Source: an uncultured Leuconostoc sp.
GTDB taxonomy: Bacteria; Bacillota; Bacilli; Lactobacillales; Lactobacillaceae
Direction of reading: 5' to 3'
NCBI GenBank assembly: GCA_900554745.1
Contig: USIU01000010.1
Coordinates: 1-16,785, forward strand
DNA length: 16,785 nt
Under the pieces are notes generated by a model. The model worked only from the letters and a program-made list of their open reading frames with translations, was not told where the DNA came from and did not search any database. Shown here one piece after another: positions 7,586-15,667 of this stretch; position 1 is the stretch's first letter, and each line of letters starts with the position of its first letter. Position numbers and translations under genes: made by a program.

Positions 7586-8938
7586 ATGAATAACGCAGGC
7601 GTGACGGTTGGTTTAGATATTGGCACCACATCAATTAAAGTTGTGATTGCACAGACAACTGGCAACCAGTTTAATGTGATTGGTGCGGGTACTGCACCAT
7701 CACGTGGTTTACGTAAAGGCGTAATCGTTGATATTGATGCGACGGCCAGTGCGATTCGCGAAGCCATCGATCAAGCGCAAGAAAAAGCAAATATTCAAAT
7801 TAATGAGGTTGTCGCGGGTATCCCAGCTAACCAAATCGAAATGATTCATGTGGATGGTTTAGTATCCATTGCCAATCAAAATAAGCGCATTACCTATGAC
7901 GATGTGCAACATGTGACACAACAAGCCTTGTCCAATAACTTACCAGCTGATCGTGACGTGATTGATGTGATTGCTGACGAATTTAGCGTGGACGGTTTTG
8001 ATGGCATTAAAGATCCCCATGAAATGATTGGGGTGCGACTTGAGATGCGTGGCACGGCCTATATTGGACCAAGTAAAATTTTAGATAATACAAGAATTGC
8101 GATTCAAAAAGCGGGTGTGTCATTGCGTGAATTCGTGTTGGCCCCTTTGGCGATTGGAACAAGTATTTTAAATGACGGTGAACAAGACTTTGGGACGGTG
8201 TTAATCGACTTGGGTGGTGGCCAGACAACAACGTCTATTATCCATGATCGGAAGTTGAAGTTTAATACAGTTGATTTAGAAGGTGGCGATAACGTCACAA
8301 AGGATATTTCAACAGTGTTAGGAACTTCATATGCGAATGCGGAACGGATTAAGCGTGATTATGGCTTTGCTGATCCAACCCAAACGCGTGACGATCAAAC
8401 ATTCTTGATCGACGTGGTCGGCGAAAGCCAACCACAGACAATCTCTGAAAAGTATTTGTCAGAAATTATTGCTGCGCGTCTGGAACAAATTTTCACGCGT
8501 GCTTTTGAACCATTACAGGCCGTTAATGGGCTAAATATGCCAGGTGGCTTTGTTTTGACTGGTGGGAATGCTGCACTGCCTCGCATGGTTGATTTTGCCA
8601 AAACCATGCTTGGCGAAAATGTCCGCTTGTTTGTCCCTGACCAAATCGGTTTGCGTCATCCATCCTATACGCGTGCAATGGCGTATGCCATGTTTGCTTC
8701 GCGTGAGAGTATGACGCAACAGGTGATCAAACAAGTGATTATGGCACAACATGACAACACAGCTTACGTACAAGCTGATACGACAATTGCCATGACGCCG
8801 CAGCCAAACGTTGAGACAACCGATGCAAACGCCAAGCCATTTGACCATTACCAATATGGTCGTGAAGATGTGCAACCTAAAAAAGGGTTCTTTGGTCGTT
8901 TGACGCAATCAATCAAAAATTTATTTAGCGAAGATTAA
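7586..8938 (+). CDS. ftsA: Cell division protein FtsA
   Basis: A 450-residue actin-like ATPase that tethers FtsZ polymers to the membrane and signals to the septal synthases. The phosphate-1 loop GLDIGTTS begins at residue 9, and phosphate-2 is D208-L-G-G-G (IDLGGGQTT). The adenosine motif is GGFVLTGGNAALP. The 1C/SHS2 interaction domain occupies roughly residues 85-165. After a polar linker the protein ends with KKGFFGRLTQSIKNLF, an amphipathic helix matching the membrane-targeting tail of the family. AAAGGGG at 7571-7577 is a good Shine-Dalgarno for the ATG at 7586. ftsZ follows after 20 bases, the standard pairing. Confidence 0.97.
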   Translation: MNNAGVTVGLDIGTTSIKVVIAQTTGNQFNVIGAGTAPSRGLRKGVIVDIDATASAIREAIDQAQEKANIQINEVVAGIPANQIEMIHVDGLVSIANQNKRITYDDVQHVTQQALSNNLPADRDVIDVIADEFSVDGFDGIKDPHEMIGVRLEMRGTAYIGPSKILDNTRIAIQKAGVSLREFVLAPLAIGTSILNDGEQDFGTVLIDLGGGQTTTSIIHDRKLKFNTVDLEGGDNVTKDISTVLGTSYANAERIKRDYGFADPTQTRDDQTFLIDVVGESQPQTISEKYLSEIIAARLEQIFTRAFEPLQAVNGLNMPGGFVLTGGNAALPRMVDFAKTMLGENVRLFVPDQIGLRHPSYTRAMAYAMFASRESMTQQVIKQVIMAQHDNTAYVQADTTIAMTPQPNVETTDANAKPFDHYQYGREDVQPKKGFFGRLTQSIKNLFSED

Positions 8939-8958
8939 CATAGTTAAGGAGACAACTC

Positions 8959-10260
8959 ATGGATTTTTCAATTGATGACGCCCAAGAAGCTGGCGCAATC
9001 ATTAAAGTTATCGGTGTTGGTGGCGGTGGTTCAAATGCTGTTAACCATATGATCGAAGAAGGTGTCAATGGGGTTGAATTTATCGTGGCCAACACGGATG
9101 TCCAAGCCCTTGATAAGTCTAAGGCTGACATTAAAATTCAAATTGGCCCAAAGTTAACGGGTGGTTTGGGTGCCGGTTCTAATCCCGAACGTGGCACAAA
9201 GGCGGCCGAAGAATCAGCGGAAGATATTGCCGCAGCACTGGCTGGTGCTGATATGGTCGTCATTACGGCCGGCATGGGTGGTGGTACTGGTAACGGTGCT
9301 GCTCCCGTTGTCGCCCGTATTGCCAAAGAGCAGGGCGCTTTGACGGTGGCCGTGGTGACACGGCCATTTAAGTGGGAAGGCCCTAAGCGTGGTCGTTTTG
9401 CTGCTGAAGGGCTCCAAGCCTTGTCAGAATCAGTTGACTCACTGATTGTCATTACCAACGAACGCTTGAAGGATCGAATCGATTTGCGCACACCTTTGTC
9501 AGAAGCCTTTAAGGTGGTCGATGAAGTTGTTGCCCAAGGTGTTCGTGGTATTTCTGAATTGATTACTAACCCAGGCTTTATCAACTTGGATTTTGCTGAT
9601 GTGAAAACTGTCATGCAAGATGCCGGTCCGGCCTTGATGGGTGTCGGTCAAGCCAGCGGTGAAACACGTGCCGCTGATGCGACTAAGCAAGCTATTTCAT
9701 CACCATTGCTTGAAGTGGATATGTCAGGTGCCGAAGATGTCTTGTTGAACATTACGGGTGGTTTGGATATGTCATTGTTTGAAGCCCAAACAGCCTCAGA
9801 AGTGATTGCCCAAGAAGCGGGTCGTGAAGTCAACGTGATCTTTGGAACGTCAATTGACGAAAACCTTGGCGATTCAATTCGTGTGACGGTCATTGCAACT
9901 GGTCTACAAAAGAGTGCCAGCGAAGCGGCGACAAAGCAACCAACGCAAAAGACAAAACCAGCGAACCTATTTGGCACACCGTCTGCTGACGCAGCACAAG
10001 CGGCAGCAACAAATTCTGTATTTGAAAAGCCGGTAGCAGATAACGTGCAAACGCACCCAACGCCAACGCAAAATGATCCATTCGCTGACTGGAACATGAG
10101 TGGCGCCTCAAAGGATGCTTTTGCTGAAGATGAACGATTTGATGGTGTTCAAAAGCAAACATTTGATGTGTTTAATACGCCAACTACAAATCAAGCACCA
10201 GTTGACTTTTCAAATGCTGAAGACGAAGACGATCAACCACCATTCTTTAAGAAACGTTAA
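8959..10260 (+). CDS. ftsZ: Cell division GTPase FtsZ
   Basis: A 433-residue tubulin homologue that polymerises into the Z-ring. The GTPase core has the N-terminal VGGGGSNAVNHM loop and the tubulin signature at residues 107-113 (GGGTGNG). The T7 synergy loop carries D211 and D214 (NLDFADVKTVM), equivalent to the catalytic aspartates of characterised FtsZ. The core ends near residue 318 (VIATGL). A disordered Gln/Thr/Ala/Pro-rich linker of about 100 residues follows, then a short acidic-to-basic tail DDQPPFFKKR, the conserved peptide that binds FtsA and SepF. The signature residue 112 is Asn where most FtsZ have Thr; otherwise the protein is normal. AAGGAG at 8945-8950 supports the start. Confidence 0.98.
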   Translation: MDFSIDDAQEAGAIIKVIGVGGGGSNAVNHMIEEGVNGVEFIVANTDVQALDKSKADIKIQIGPKLTGGLGAGSNPERGTKAAEESAEDIAAALAGADMVVITAGMGGGTGNGAAPVVARIAKEQGALTVAVVTRPFKWEGPKRGRFAAEGLQALSESVDSLIVITNERLKDRIDLRTPLSEAFKVVDEVVAQGVRGISELITNPGFINLDFADVKTVMQDAGPALMGVGQASGETRAADATKQAISSPLLEVDMSGAEDVLLNITGGLDMSLFEAQTASEVIAQEAGREVNVIFGTSIDENLGDSIRVTVIATGLQKSASEAATKQPTQKTKPANLFGTPSADAAQAAATNSVFEKPVADNVQTHPTPTQNDPFADWNMSGASKDAFAEDERFDGVQKQTFDVFNTPTTNQAPVDFSNAEDEDDQPPFFKKR

Positions 10261-10266
10261 TAAAAG

Positions 10267-10294
10267 CGTGTTCGTTGTCTTGCCAACGAACACG
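10267..10294 (+). promoter_or_regulatory. Perfect 11-bp hairpin between ftsZ and sepF
   Basis: CGTGTTCGTTG (10267-10277) pairs without mismatch with CAACGAACACG (10284-10294) around the loop TCTTGC. It begins six bases after the ftsZ stop and ends just before the sepF Shine-Dalgarno (AAGGAG). No U tract follows on the plus strand, so it is not a standard terminator for ftsZ. A role in mRNA 3'-end protection, processing or tuning of sepF translation is possible. On the minus strand it would be followed by a short T-rich stretch, but no minus-strand gene is evident. Confidence 0.75.
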
Positions 10295-10308
10295 GTTAAG
10301 GAGAAATC

Positions 10309-10782
10309 ATGGCATTAGGCGAGACACTAAAGCGGCTCTTCAGCAATGAAGAAGACGATGTATATGAAGAAGGTTATGGCAACGCGGGTTACCAAGAGAA
10401 GCCCCAACAAGCCTATCAACAACCTGTACAATCAAATCCACAACAAAATACTTATTTCCAACGTCAAGGGCCACAAGCCACACAACCCATGACGACTGAT
10501 CCAAACAATGCCAATAGTAAAATTGCCTTGTTTGAACCAAAAGTTTATTCTGATTCACGTGCCATCGCCTCGCAAATTTTGGGTGGCGAAGCCGTAATCG
10601 TTAATTTCACACAAATTGATGAGGCGCAAGCTAAGCGTATCCTGGATTTCTTGGGTGGCGCAGTATACGCCGTCAACGGTGAAATTGAACGGATTGGACA
10701 ATCCATCTTTTTAGTGACACCTGATACTTTTGAAATTTCAGGCACATTAACTGATAATTTGGAACCCAACACGCGGTACTAA
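10309..10782 (+). CDS. sepF: Cell division protein SepF
   Basis: A 157-residue cytoplasmic protein that binds the FtsZ C-terminal peptide, bundles FtsZ polymers and anchors them to the membrane. The first dozen residues (MALGETLKRLFS) form the membrane-binding amphipathic helix typical of the family. An acidic, Tyr/Gln/Pro-rich linker covers about residues 18-65. The conserved core (about 68-150) carries FEPKVYSDSRAI, ILGGEAVIVNFTQID, AKRILDFLGGAVYAVNG and IFLVTPDTFEISG. Length and core are normal. The Gln-rich linker is probably disordered. AAGGAG lies directly after the hairpin that separates it from ftsZ. In Bacillus ylmE usually stands between these two genes; here it is absent. Confidence 0.96.
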   Translation: MALGETLKRLFSNEEDDVYEEGYGNAGYQEKPQQAYQQPVQSNPQQNTYFQRQGPQATQPMTTDPNNANSKIALFEPKVYSDSRAIASQILGGEAVIVNFTQIDEAQAKRILDFLGGAVYAVNGEIERIGQSIFLVTPDTFEISGTLTDNLEPNTRY

Positions 10783-10785
10783 ACG

Positions 10786-11049
10786 ATGCTTGAAATTTTA
10801 AGTTGGGTGATTCGTATTGCACGCTACTATGAGTATGCAATCATTATTTATATTTTGATGATGTGGCTGCCAGGTGCGCAGCAATCTCGTGTCGGTCAAT
10901 GGCTGGCGCGCATAGTTGTGCCGTATTTGAACTTCTTCCGTTTTATTCCGCCAATTGCTGGTGTGTTAGATATTTCACCGATTATCGCTATTTTGGCCTT
11001 GAATTTTGCCGTTAGTGGTTTAACACATCTTGTGTTATTGTTCGTCTAA
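10786..11049 (+). CDS. ylmG: YggT family membrane protein YlmG
   Basis: A small 87-residue membrane protein of the YggT family. Two hydrophobic segments are visible, at about residues 15-30 (YEYAIIIYILMMWLPG) and 63-87 (DISPIIAILALNFA onward). They are joined by a loop containing VVPYLNFFRFIPPIAG, which matches the family's conserved P-Y-L/P-F-R-x-I-P-P pattern. Its biochemical role is not established; plastid and bacterial relatives affect division or envelope organisation. The gene starts three bases after sepF's stop, and ylmH starts one base after its own stop, so it is embedded in the sepF-ylmG-ylmH-divIVA block. No clear Shine-Dalgarno is present, suggesting coupling. Confidence 0.92.
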   Translation: MLEILSWVIRIARYYEYAIIIYILMMWLPGAQQSRVGQWLARIVVPYLNFFRFIPPIAGVLDISPIIAILALNFAVSGLTHLVLLFV

Positions 11050-11050
11050 T

Positions 11051-11842
11051 ATGGTAGGGGAAACAACAGCGATTACACAGCACTTTCGACCTGAAGAAAC
11101 ACCGTTTATTCAACTTGCAAGTGACTGGATTCGGCAGAGTGAGGATGAGTATCGTATGATTCTCACCCCATTTTTAAACCCAAGAGAACAATATATTCTG
11201 ACCACCTTGGTTAATCGCGTAACTGATTTAACGTGTCATTTTGATGGTGGCGTAGTCGGTGCTGAAAGTCAACGGGCAATTATTGCGCCGTCAGTTTATG
11301 AAATTGATCAGACGGCGTTTGAATTGGCCGTACTGGAAATCAATTATCCAACAAAATTCACGGAACTGCATCACGCGTCAATCTTAGGTGCGTTGATGCA
11401 TGCCGGCATCAAACGGGCCGTGGTTGGAGATATCCTTGGTCAAGGACAACGGTGGCAAATCATTGTTGATCAGCAGATGGTTACTTACCTGCAGCAAGCA
11501 GTCACAAAGATTGGTCGGGTAAAAATTTCTTGGTCGACGTTATCGCTATCGCAGGCCATTGTAACCGAGGATGATTGGGCAGAAACGTTTGCGTTACTGC
11601 CATCGTTGCGACTTGACGCTGTGATTGCAGCAACATTTGAGATACCAAGAAGTCTAGCCAAAACCTTGGTCACGCAACAACAAGTCCGGTTGAATTGGGT
11701 CACACAGGTTAAACCTGATCACACGGTTGAAGTTGGGGATCTGATTTCTGTTCGCAAATATGGTCGTGTGAAGTTGACTGTCCTTGATGGCTATAGTAAA
11801 AAAGATAAAATTAAAGCACTTTTTCATATTATTCATCGATAA
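11051..11842 (+). CDS. ylmH: S4-domain RNA-binding protein YlmH
   Basis: A 263-residue cytoplasmic RNA-binding protein of the YlmH family. The N-terminal region (TQHFRPEETPFI, then FLNPREQYILTTLVN) and the central domain (LEINYPTKFTELHHASILGALMHAGIKRAVVGDI) match the family. The C-terminal S4 domain is at about residues 183-250 (LPSLRLDAVIAATFEIPRS through VEVGDLISVRKYGRVKL). In Bacillus YlmH has been linked to rescue of stalled ribosomes; a division role has been inferred only from its position. The start at 11051 follows the ylmG stop by one base but lacks a Shine-Dalgarno. TTG at 11030 is an in-frame alternative, and an AGGGG inside the first codons leaves some doubt. Codon 62 encodes one of only three cysteines in the window. 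Confidence 0.92.
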   Translation: MVGETTAITQHFRPEETPFIQLASDWIRQSEDEYRMILTPFLNPREQYILTTLVNRVTDLTCHFDGGVVGAESQRAIIAPSVYEIDQTAFELAVLEINYPTKFTELHHASILGALMHAGIKRAVVGDILGQGQRWQIIVDQQMVTYLQQAVTKIGRVKISWSTLSLSQAIVTEDDWAETFALLPSLRLDAVIAATFEIPRSLAKTLVTQQQVRLNWVTQVKPDHTVEVGDLISVRKYGRVKLTVLDGYSKKDKIKALFHIIHR

Positions 11843-11876
11843 CATGGCAAAGCGTTTTGTTTAAAAGGAGACGATG

Positions 11877-12542
11877 ATGGGATTAACACCAGATGAAATT
11901 TTAAATCATGAATTTACTAAAAAGGGCTCACGTGCGTATGTTGCCTCTGAAGTTGATGCCTTTTTGGATCAAATTAACAGTGATTACGAAGCCTTGCTTG
12001 CTGATCGTGACCGCTTGGTTCATGAAAATGCACAATTGCAAGTACGCGTTGATGAATTAGAAGCTAAGCGCGAACAAGTTAACCAATCAATTTTTGTTGC
12101 GCAAGAAGCGGCGGATCGTTTAAAGCAAGATGCAGATGCTGAAGTTAAAAAGCAATTGATGCATGCGCAAGAATCGGCAACAAAAATTATTAGCGACGCT
12201 CGGACAAAGGCTGCGGCAGAAGCGACACTTTTGGCTGAAGAAAATGCCGCACTGGTTGCCGAACAAAACCTATTGCGTGCCGAAGTGGAAAGTTTCAAAG
12301 ATTCCTTCTTGAAATTATTGGCACAACAGCGTACACTATTAGAAAATGGTGATTTAGCTGAGGCTGTTCATCGTTTACCAATGGGTGAAGCGACAGCTCA
12401 CCGCGTTGGGCAAGTGGTCGTTGAAACACCATCTGTTGATGAGGTGGTTGAGGAAGAAGTCGTTGCTGAAGCTGTGACTGAACCTGAACAAGGACCAGTT
12501 GTTGTGTTTCCCGAAGCGGAAACGCCGGATCATAATTCATAA
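11877..12542 (+). CDS. divIVA: Cell division initiation protein DivIVA
   Basis: A 221-residue coiled-coil protein that senses negative membrane curvature at poles and septa and positions partner proteins. The N-terminal lipid-binding domain is typical (GLTPDEILNHEFTKK, then GYxxxEVDxFLD-like spacing as AYVASEVDAFLDQIN). Long heptad-rich coiled coils rich in Ala, Glu, Gln and Lys extend to about residue 160. The tail is highly acidic with repeated Val-Glu (DEVVEEEVVAEAVTEPEQ) and is probably disordered. ATG codons occur at 11874 and 11877; the second is chosen because AAAGGAG (11864-11870) then stands six rather than three bases away and the protein begins MGLTPDEI. It is the last division gene before the ileS leader. 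Confidence 0.95.
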   Translation: MGLTPDEILNHEFTKKGSRAYVASEVDAFLDQINSDYEALLADRDRLVHENAQLQVRVDELEAKREQVNQSIFVAQEAADRLKQDADAEVKKQLMHAQESATKIISDARTKAAAEATLLAEENAALVAEQNLLRAEVESFKDSFLKLLAQQRTLLENGDLAEAVHRLPMGEATAHRVGQVVVETPSVDEVVEEEVVAEAVTEPEQGPVVVFPEAETPDHNS

Positions 12543-12552
12543 AAAGCGTAAC

Positions 12553-12770
12553 ACAGAAAGATTGGTTAACATACGTCAAGCGAGTCATGGTGGTTGGAGA
12601 TGACCGTCCCTGTAACCTTTCAGATCAGTTATTGAGTTTGTTGGACTGAACCAGTAGTAAGTTCAAACGGTGCAGATCGTTAACACTGACTTGAGGGGTG
12701 CTTGCTGCACCCGAAGTTGGGTGGTACCACGCGAAAGCGTCCCTAGGCATTTGCCTAGGGACGCTTTTTT
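12553..12770 (+). promoter_or_regulatory. Isoleucine T-box leader controlling ileS
   Basis: This tRNA-sensing leader fills the 263-base gap between divIVA and ileS. Stem I contains the family AGCGAG motif (12579-12584) and an apical hairpin closed by GTCAT/ATGAC around GGTGGTTGGAG (12584-12604). ATC at 12624-12626, followed by a purine and a TTGAG block, is the best candidate specifier codon and reads isoleucine. A GC-rich hairpin, GGGTGC/GCACCC, lies at about 12696-12712. The T-box proper, GAAGTTGGGTGGTACCACG, spans 12713-12731; its UGGU can pair with the ACCA end of uncharged tRNA. The terminator follows at once, so uncharged tRNA-Ile should favour antitermination and ileS expression. Specifier placement was made by eye. 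A weak promoter, TTTCCC/18/CATAAT (12507-12536), lies within the end of divIVA. Confidence 0.93.
12736..12770 (+). terminator. Intrinsic terminator of the ileS T-box
   Basis: AGCGTCCCTAGGCA (12736-12749) is fully complementary to TGCCTAGGGACGCT (12752-12765), and the U tract ends at 12770. It starts only five bases after the T-box sequence, so its 5' strand competes with the antiterminator, the standard T-box arrangement. It also ends readthrough transcripts from divIVA when tRNA-Ile is charged. Confidence 0.95.
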
Positions 12771-12805
12771 ATGGCCTATCATAAAAATCAAATAGGAGAC
12801 AATTG

Positions 12806-15598
12806 ATGAAATACAAAGACACACTAAACCTCGGAAAAACTGATTTTCCAATGCGTGGCTCACTGCCTAAGACAGAACCAGCACGCCAACAAAAATGGTA
12901 CGATGAAAACTTATACCAAAAGCGTTTGGCACAAAACGAAACAAAGCCACATTTTAATTTGCACGATGGCCCACCATATGCCAATGGGAACATCCATCTG
13001 GGTCATGCGTTAAACAAAATTTCGAAAGATATTATTGTGCGTTATAAAAATATGGCTGGCTTTTATGCGCCATATGTGCCTGGTTGGGACACGCATGGTT
13101 TGCCAATCGAGCAACAACTAACCAAGGCCGGTCATGATCGTAAGTCAATGCCTAAAGCTGCTTGGCGTGATTTAGCCAAGGCGTTTGCCTTAGAACAAGT
13201 GGATAAGCAACGCCAAGACTTTAAGCGCTTGGGCATTATGGCCGATTGGGAAAACCCTTATATTACGTTGCAACCAGAATTTGAAGCCGCGCAAGTTCGT
13301 GTCTTCGGTGAAATGGCCGGTAAAGGTTATATCTTTAAGGGTTCAAAGCCGGTTTATTGGTCATGGTCATCTGAATCAGCATTGGCTGAAGCAGAAATTG
13401 AATATCATGATATCGATTCAACCTCTCTTTATTATGCCAACCGTGTGAAGGATGGTAAGGGTGTCCTTGATTCAGATACGTATTTAGTGGTTTGGACGAC
13501 CACACCGTTTACGGTAACCGCATCACGCGGTATCACACTTGGCCCAGACATGGACTATGTTGTGGTACAACCTGAAGGGGAGACACGTAAATTCGTGGTC
13601 GCAGCAGGCCGTTTAGAAGCCATTGCGCCTAAGTTTGGTTGGGATAAGTATGACGTGCTTGCGACTTATAAGGGTCGTGAATTAGACCGTATCACTGCTT
13701 ATCATCCTTGGGATGAAGACGTTGAAGAACTGGTGATGAATGGGGATCATGTCACGCTCGATTCTGGTACTGGATTAGTCCATACAGCACCTGGATTTGG
13801 TGAAGATGACTTTAACGTTGGAAAAGAATATGGTCTTGAAGTTGCGGTGACAGTTGACGAAAAGGGCTACATGACTAAGAATGCTGGTGCAGACTTTGAA
13901 GGTAAGTTCTACGATGACGTTGTTGGTCTCGTGATTAACAAATTATCTGAAGCTAATGTCTTCTTAGCCAAAGAAAAGATTACGCATTCTTATCCATTTG
14001 ACTGGCGGACGAAGAAGCCAATCATCTGGCGTGCTGTGCCACAATGGTTTGCCTCAGTTGAAAAGTTCCGTCAAAATATCTTAGATGAATTGGACAACGT
14101 GAATTTCTATCCTGAATGGGGTAAGAAGCGTTTGTACAACATGATTCGTGATCGTGGTGATTGGGTCATCTCACGTCAACGTGTCTGGGGTGTGCCATTG
14201 CCAATCTTCTATGCAGAAGATCAAACACCAATTCTTGATCAAGCAGTGATCAATCATGTTGCTGATTTGTTTGAAAAGCACGGCTCAAACTATTGGTTTG
14301 AACATGACGCAAAAGACCTATTGCCAGAAGGCTACACCAATGAACATTCACCAAATGGTATCTTCACAAAAGAAGAAGATATTATGGATGTTTGGTTTGA
14401 TTCTGGTTCATCTTGGGCAGGGGTCATGGACACACGTGAACAGCTTGATTACCCAGCTGATTTGTATTTGGAAGGCTCTGATCAATACCGTGGCTGGTTC
14501 AACTCATCATTGATTACGTCAGTGGCGGCAACTGGTCATGCACCATATAAAAATGTGTTATCACAAGGCTTTACGCTTGATGGTAACGGCAACAAAATGT
14601 CAAAGTCATTAGGGAACACGATTTCACCACTTGATGTGGCGGATCAAATGGGGATTGAAATTCTTCGTTTGTGGACAATTTCTGTGGATACTTCACAAGA
14701 TATGCCAGTGTCAAACGACATTTTGAAGCAAGTGTCTGAAAGTTATCGTAAGCTACGGAATACGTTACGTTTCTTGTTAGCCAACACATCTGACTTTAAC
14801 TATGACACTGATGCCGTAGCGTTTGCTGATCGCGCGGGTCACGACCAATACTTCTCAGTTTTGTTAAATGACTTTGTCAAAGATGTGCGCGGTTATTATG
14901 ATAACTACCAATTCAATGATATCTTTAAGCGGATGATTAACTTTGTCAACGTTGACTTGTCAGCATTCTACTTGGATATTGCCAAGGATGTGGTTTATGT
15001 TGAAGCACCAACAGGACATGCGCGTCGTTCAATGCAAACAGTCTTCTACGAAACGTTGCTCGCTTTGACAAAGTTAATGTTACCAATTTTGCCACACACA
15101 GCTGAAGAAGTGTGGGAATACTTACCAAACGAAGCAGCGGATTTTGCTTACTTGTCAGAAATGCCAGAAGTAAAAGATCTTGGGGATACCAGTGACTTAC
15201 TCGCCAACTGGGCGACATTTATGACAATGCGTGATGCTGTCAATAAGGCATTGGAAGAAGCACGTTCAGCTGAATTGATTGGTAAGAATGCGGAAGCAGC
15301 CTTGACTTTGTATTTGACGGCTGAACAGGCACAATTACTATCTGATCTCCATGCGGATGTCCGTCTCTTGTTGATGGTCTCACAGTTACATCTCGAAGAT
15401 GAAGCAACAGCTGGTGATGCCAAAGATTACGATGGCGTTCGGATTAAGGTTACCCATGCGGCCGGTGGTGTGTCACCACGTGATCGCATGTATCACGAAG
15501 ATTTAGGGGCTGATCCAGCCCTCCCAGAATTATCAAAGCACGAAGCCGAAATTATCCGTGAATTCTATCCGGAAGCGTTAACTGAAGGTTTTGAATAA
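12806..15598 (+). CDS. ileS: Isoleucyl-tRNA synthetase IleRS
   Basis: A 930-residue class I aminoacyl-tRNA synthetase that charges tRNA-Ile in the cytoplasm. The HIGH motif is H64-L-G-H67 (NIHLGHALNK) and the KMSKS loop is K597-M-S-K-S601. The CP1 editing domain is present between them, with VWTTTPFT and the later GTGLVHTAPGFGEDD segment. The anticodon-binding domain follows the catalytic core. The C-terminal zinc ribbon region is recognisable from RMYHEDLG and REFYPE, but the four metal-binding cysteines are replaced by S890, D893, S910 and E913, and the whole protein has no cysteine. ATG 12806 is preferred over the overlapping TTG at 12803, with AGGAG at 12794-12798. Expression is governed by the upstream T-box. 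Confidence 0.98.
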   Translation: MKYKDTLNLGKTDFPMRGSLPKTEPARQQKWYDENLYQKRLAQNETKPHFNLHDGPPYANGNIHLGHALNKISKDIIVRYKNMAGFYAPYVPGWDTHGLPIEQQLTKAGHDRKSMPKAAWRDLAKAFALEQVDKQRQDFKRLGIMADWENPYITLQPEFEAAQVRVFGEMAGKGYIFKGSKPVYWSWSSESALAEAEIEYHDIDSTSLYYANRVKDGKGVLDSDTYLVVWTTTPFTVTASRGITLGPDMDYVVVQPEGETRKFVVAAGRLEAIAPKFGWDKYDVLATYKGRELDRITAYHPWDEDVEELVMNGDHVTLDSGTGLVHTAPGFGEDDFNVGKEYGLEVAVTVDEKGYMTKNAGADFEGKFYDDVVGLVINKLSEANVFLAKEKITHSYPFDWRTKKPIIWRAVPQWFASVEKFRQNILDELDNVNFYPEWGKKRLYNMIRDRGDWVISRQRVWGVPLPIFYAEDQTPILDQAVINHVADLFEKHGSNYWFEHDAKDLLPEGYTNEHSPNGIFTKEEDIMDVWFDSGSSWAGVMDTREQLDYPADLYLEGSDQYRGWFNSSLITSVAATGHAPYKNVLSQGFTLDGNGNKMSKSLGNTISPLDVADQMGIEILRLWTISVDTSQDMPVSNDILKQVSESYRKLRNTLRFLLANTSDFNYDTDAVAFADRAGHDQYFSVLLNDFVKDVRGYYDNYQFNDIFKRMINFVNVDLSAFYLDIAKDVVYVEAPTGHARRSMQTVFYETLLALTKLMLPILPHTAEEVWEYLPNEAADFAYLSEMPEVKDLGDTSDLLANWATFMTMRDAVNKALEEARSAELIGKNAEAALTLYLTAEQAQLLSDLHADVRLLLMVSQLHLEDEATAGDAKDYDGVRIKVTHAAGGVSPRDRMYHEDLGADPALPELSKHEAEIIREFYPEALTEGFE

Positions 15599-15607
15599 GA
15601 TAATGTT

Positions 15608-15639
15608 AAAAAGTTACGATGTTGATCGTAACTTTTTTT
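15608..15639 (+). terminator. Intrinsic terminator after ileS
   Basis: AAAAAGTTACGAT (15608-15620) pairs with ATCGTAACTTTTT (15625-15637) around GTTG, followed by further T residues. It starts nine bases after the ileS stop and separates the dcw/ileS transcription units from the EIIB-like gene. Confidence 0.92.
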
Positions 15640-15652
15640 GTTACAATTAGTC

Positions 15653-15667
15653 ATGGTAGCGCTTACT
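15653..15667 (+). promoter_or_regulatory. Candidate catabolite-responsive element (cre, CcpA site)
   Basis: ATGGTAGCGCTTACT matches the cre consensus WTGNAANCGNWNNCW at all but one specified position and contains the near-palindromic core AGCGCTTAC. It lies just upstream of, and overlapping, the -35 region of the promoter for the EIIB-like gene, a position where CcpA normally represses. A cre before a PTS-type gene is functionally sensible. Confidence 0.6.

Noticed and set aside
8531..8908. 125-residue minus-strand open frame within ftsA.
   Set aside because: It is fully contained in ftsA and has Cys-, His- and Arg-rich shadow composition unlike the almost Cys-free real proteins here.
9138..9614. 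158-residue open frame on the minus strand inside ftsZ.
   Set aside because: It is the antisense shadow of a strongly codon-biased gene, with low-complexity Ser/Pro/Ala composition, no Shine-Dalgarno and no recognisable domain.
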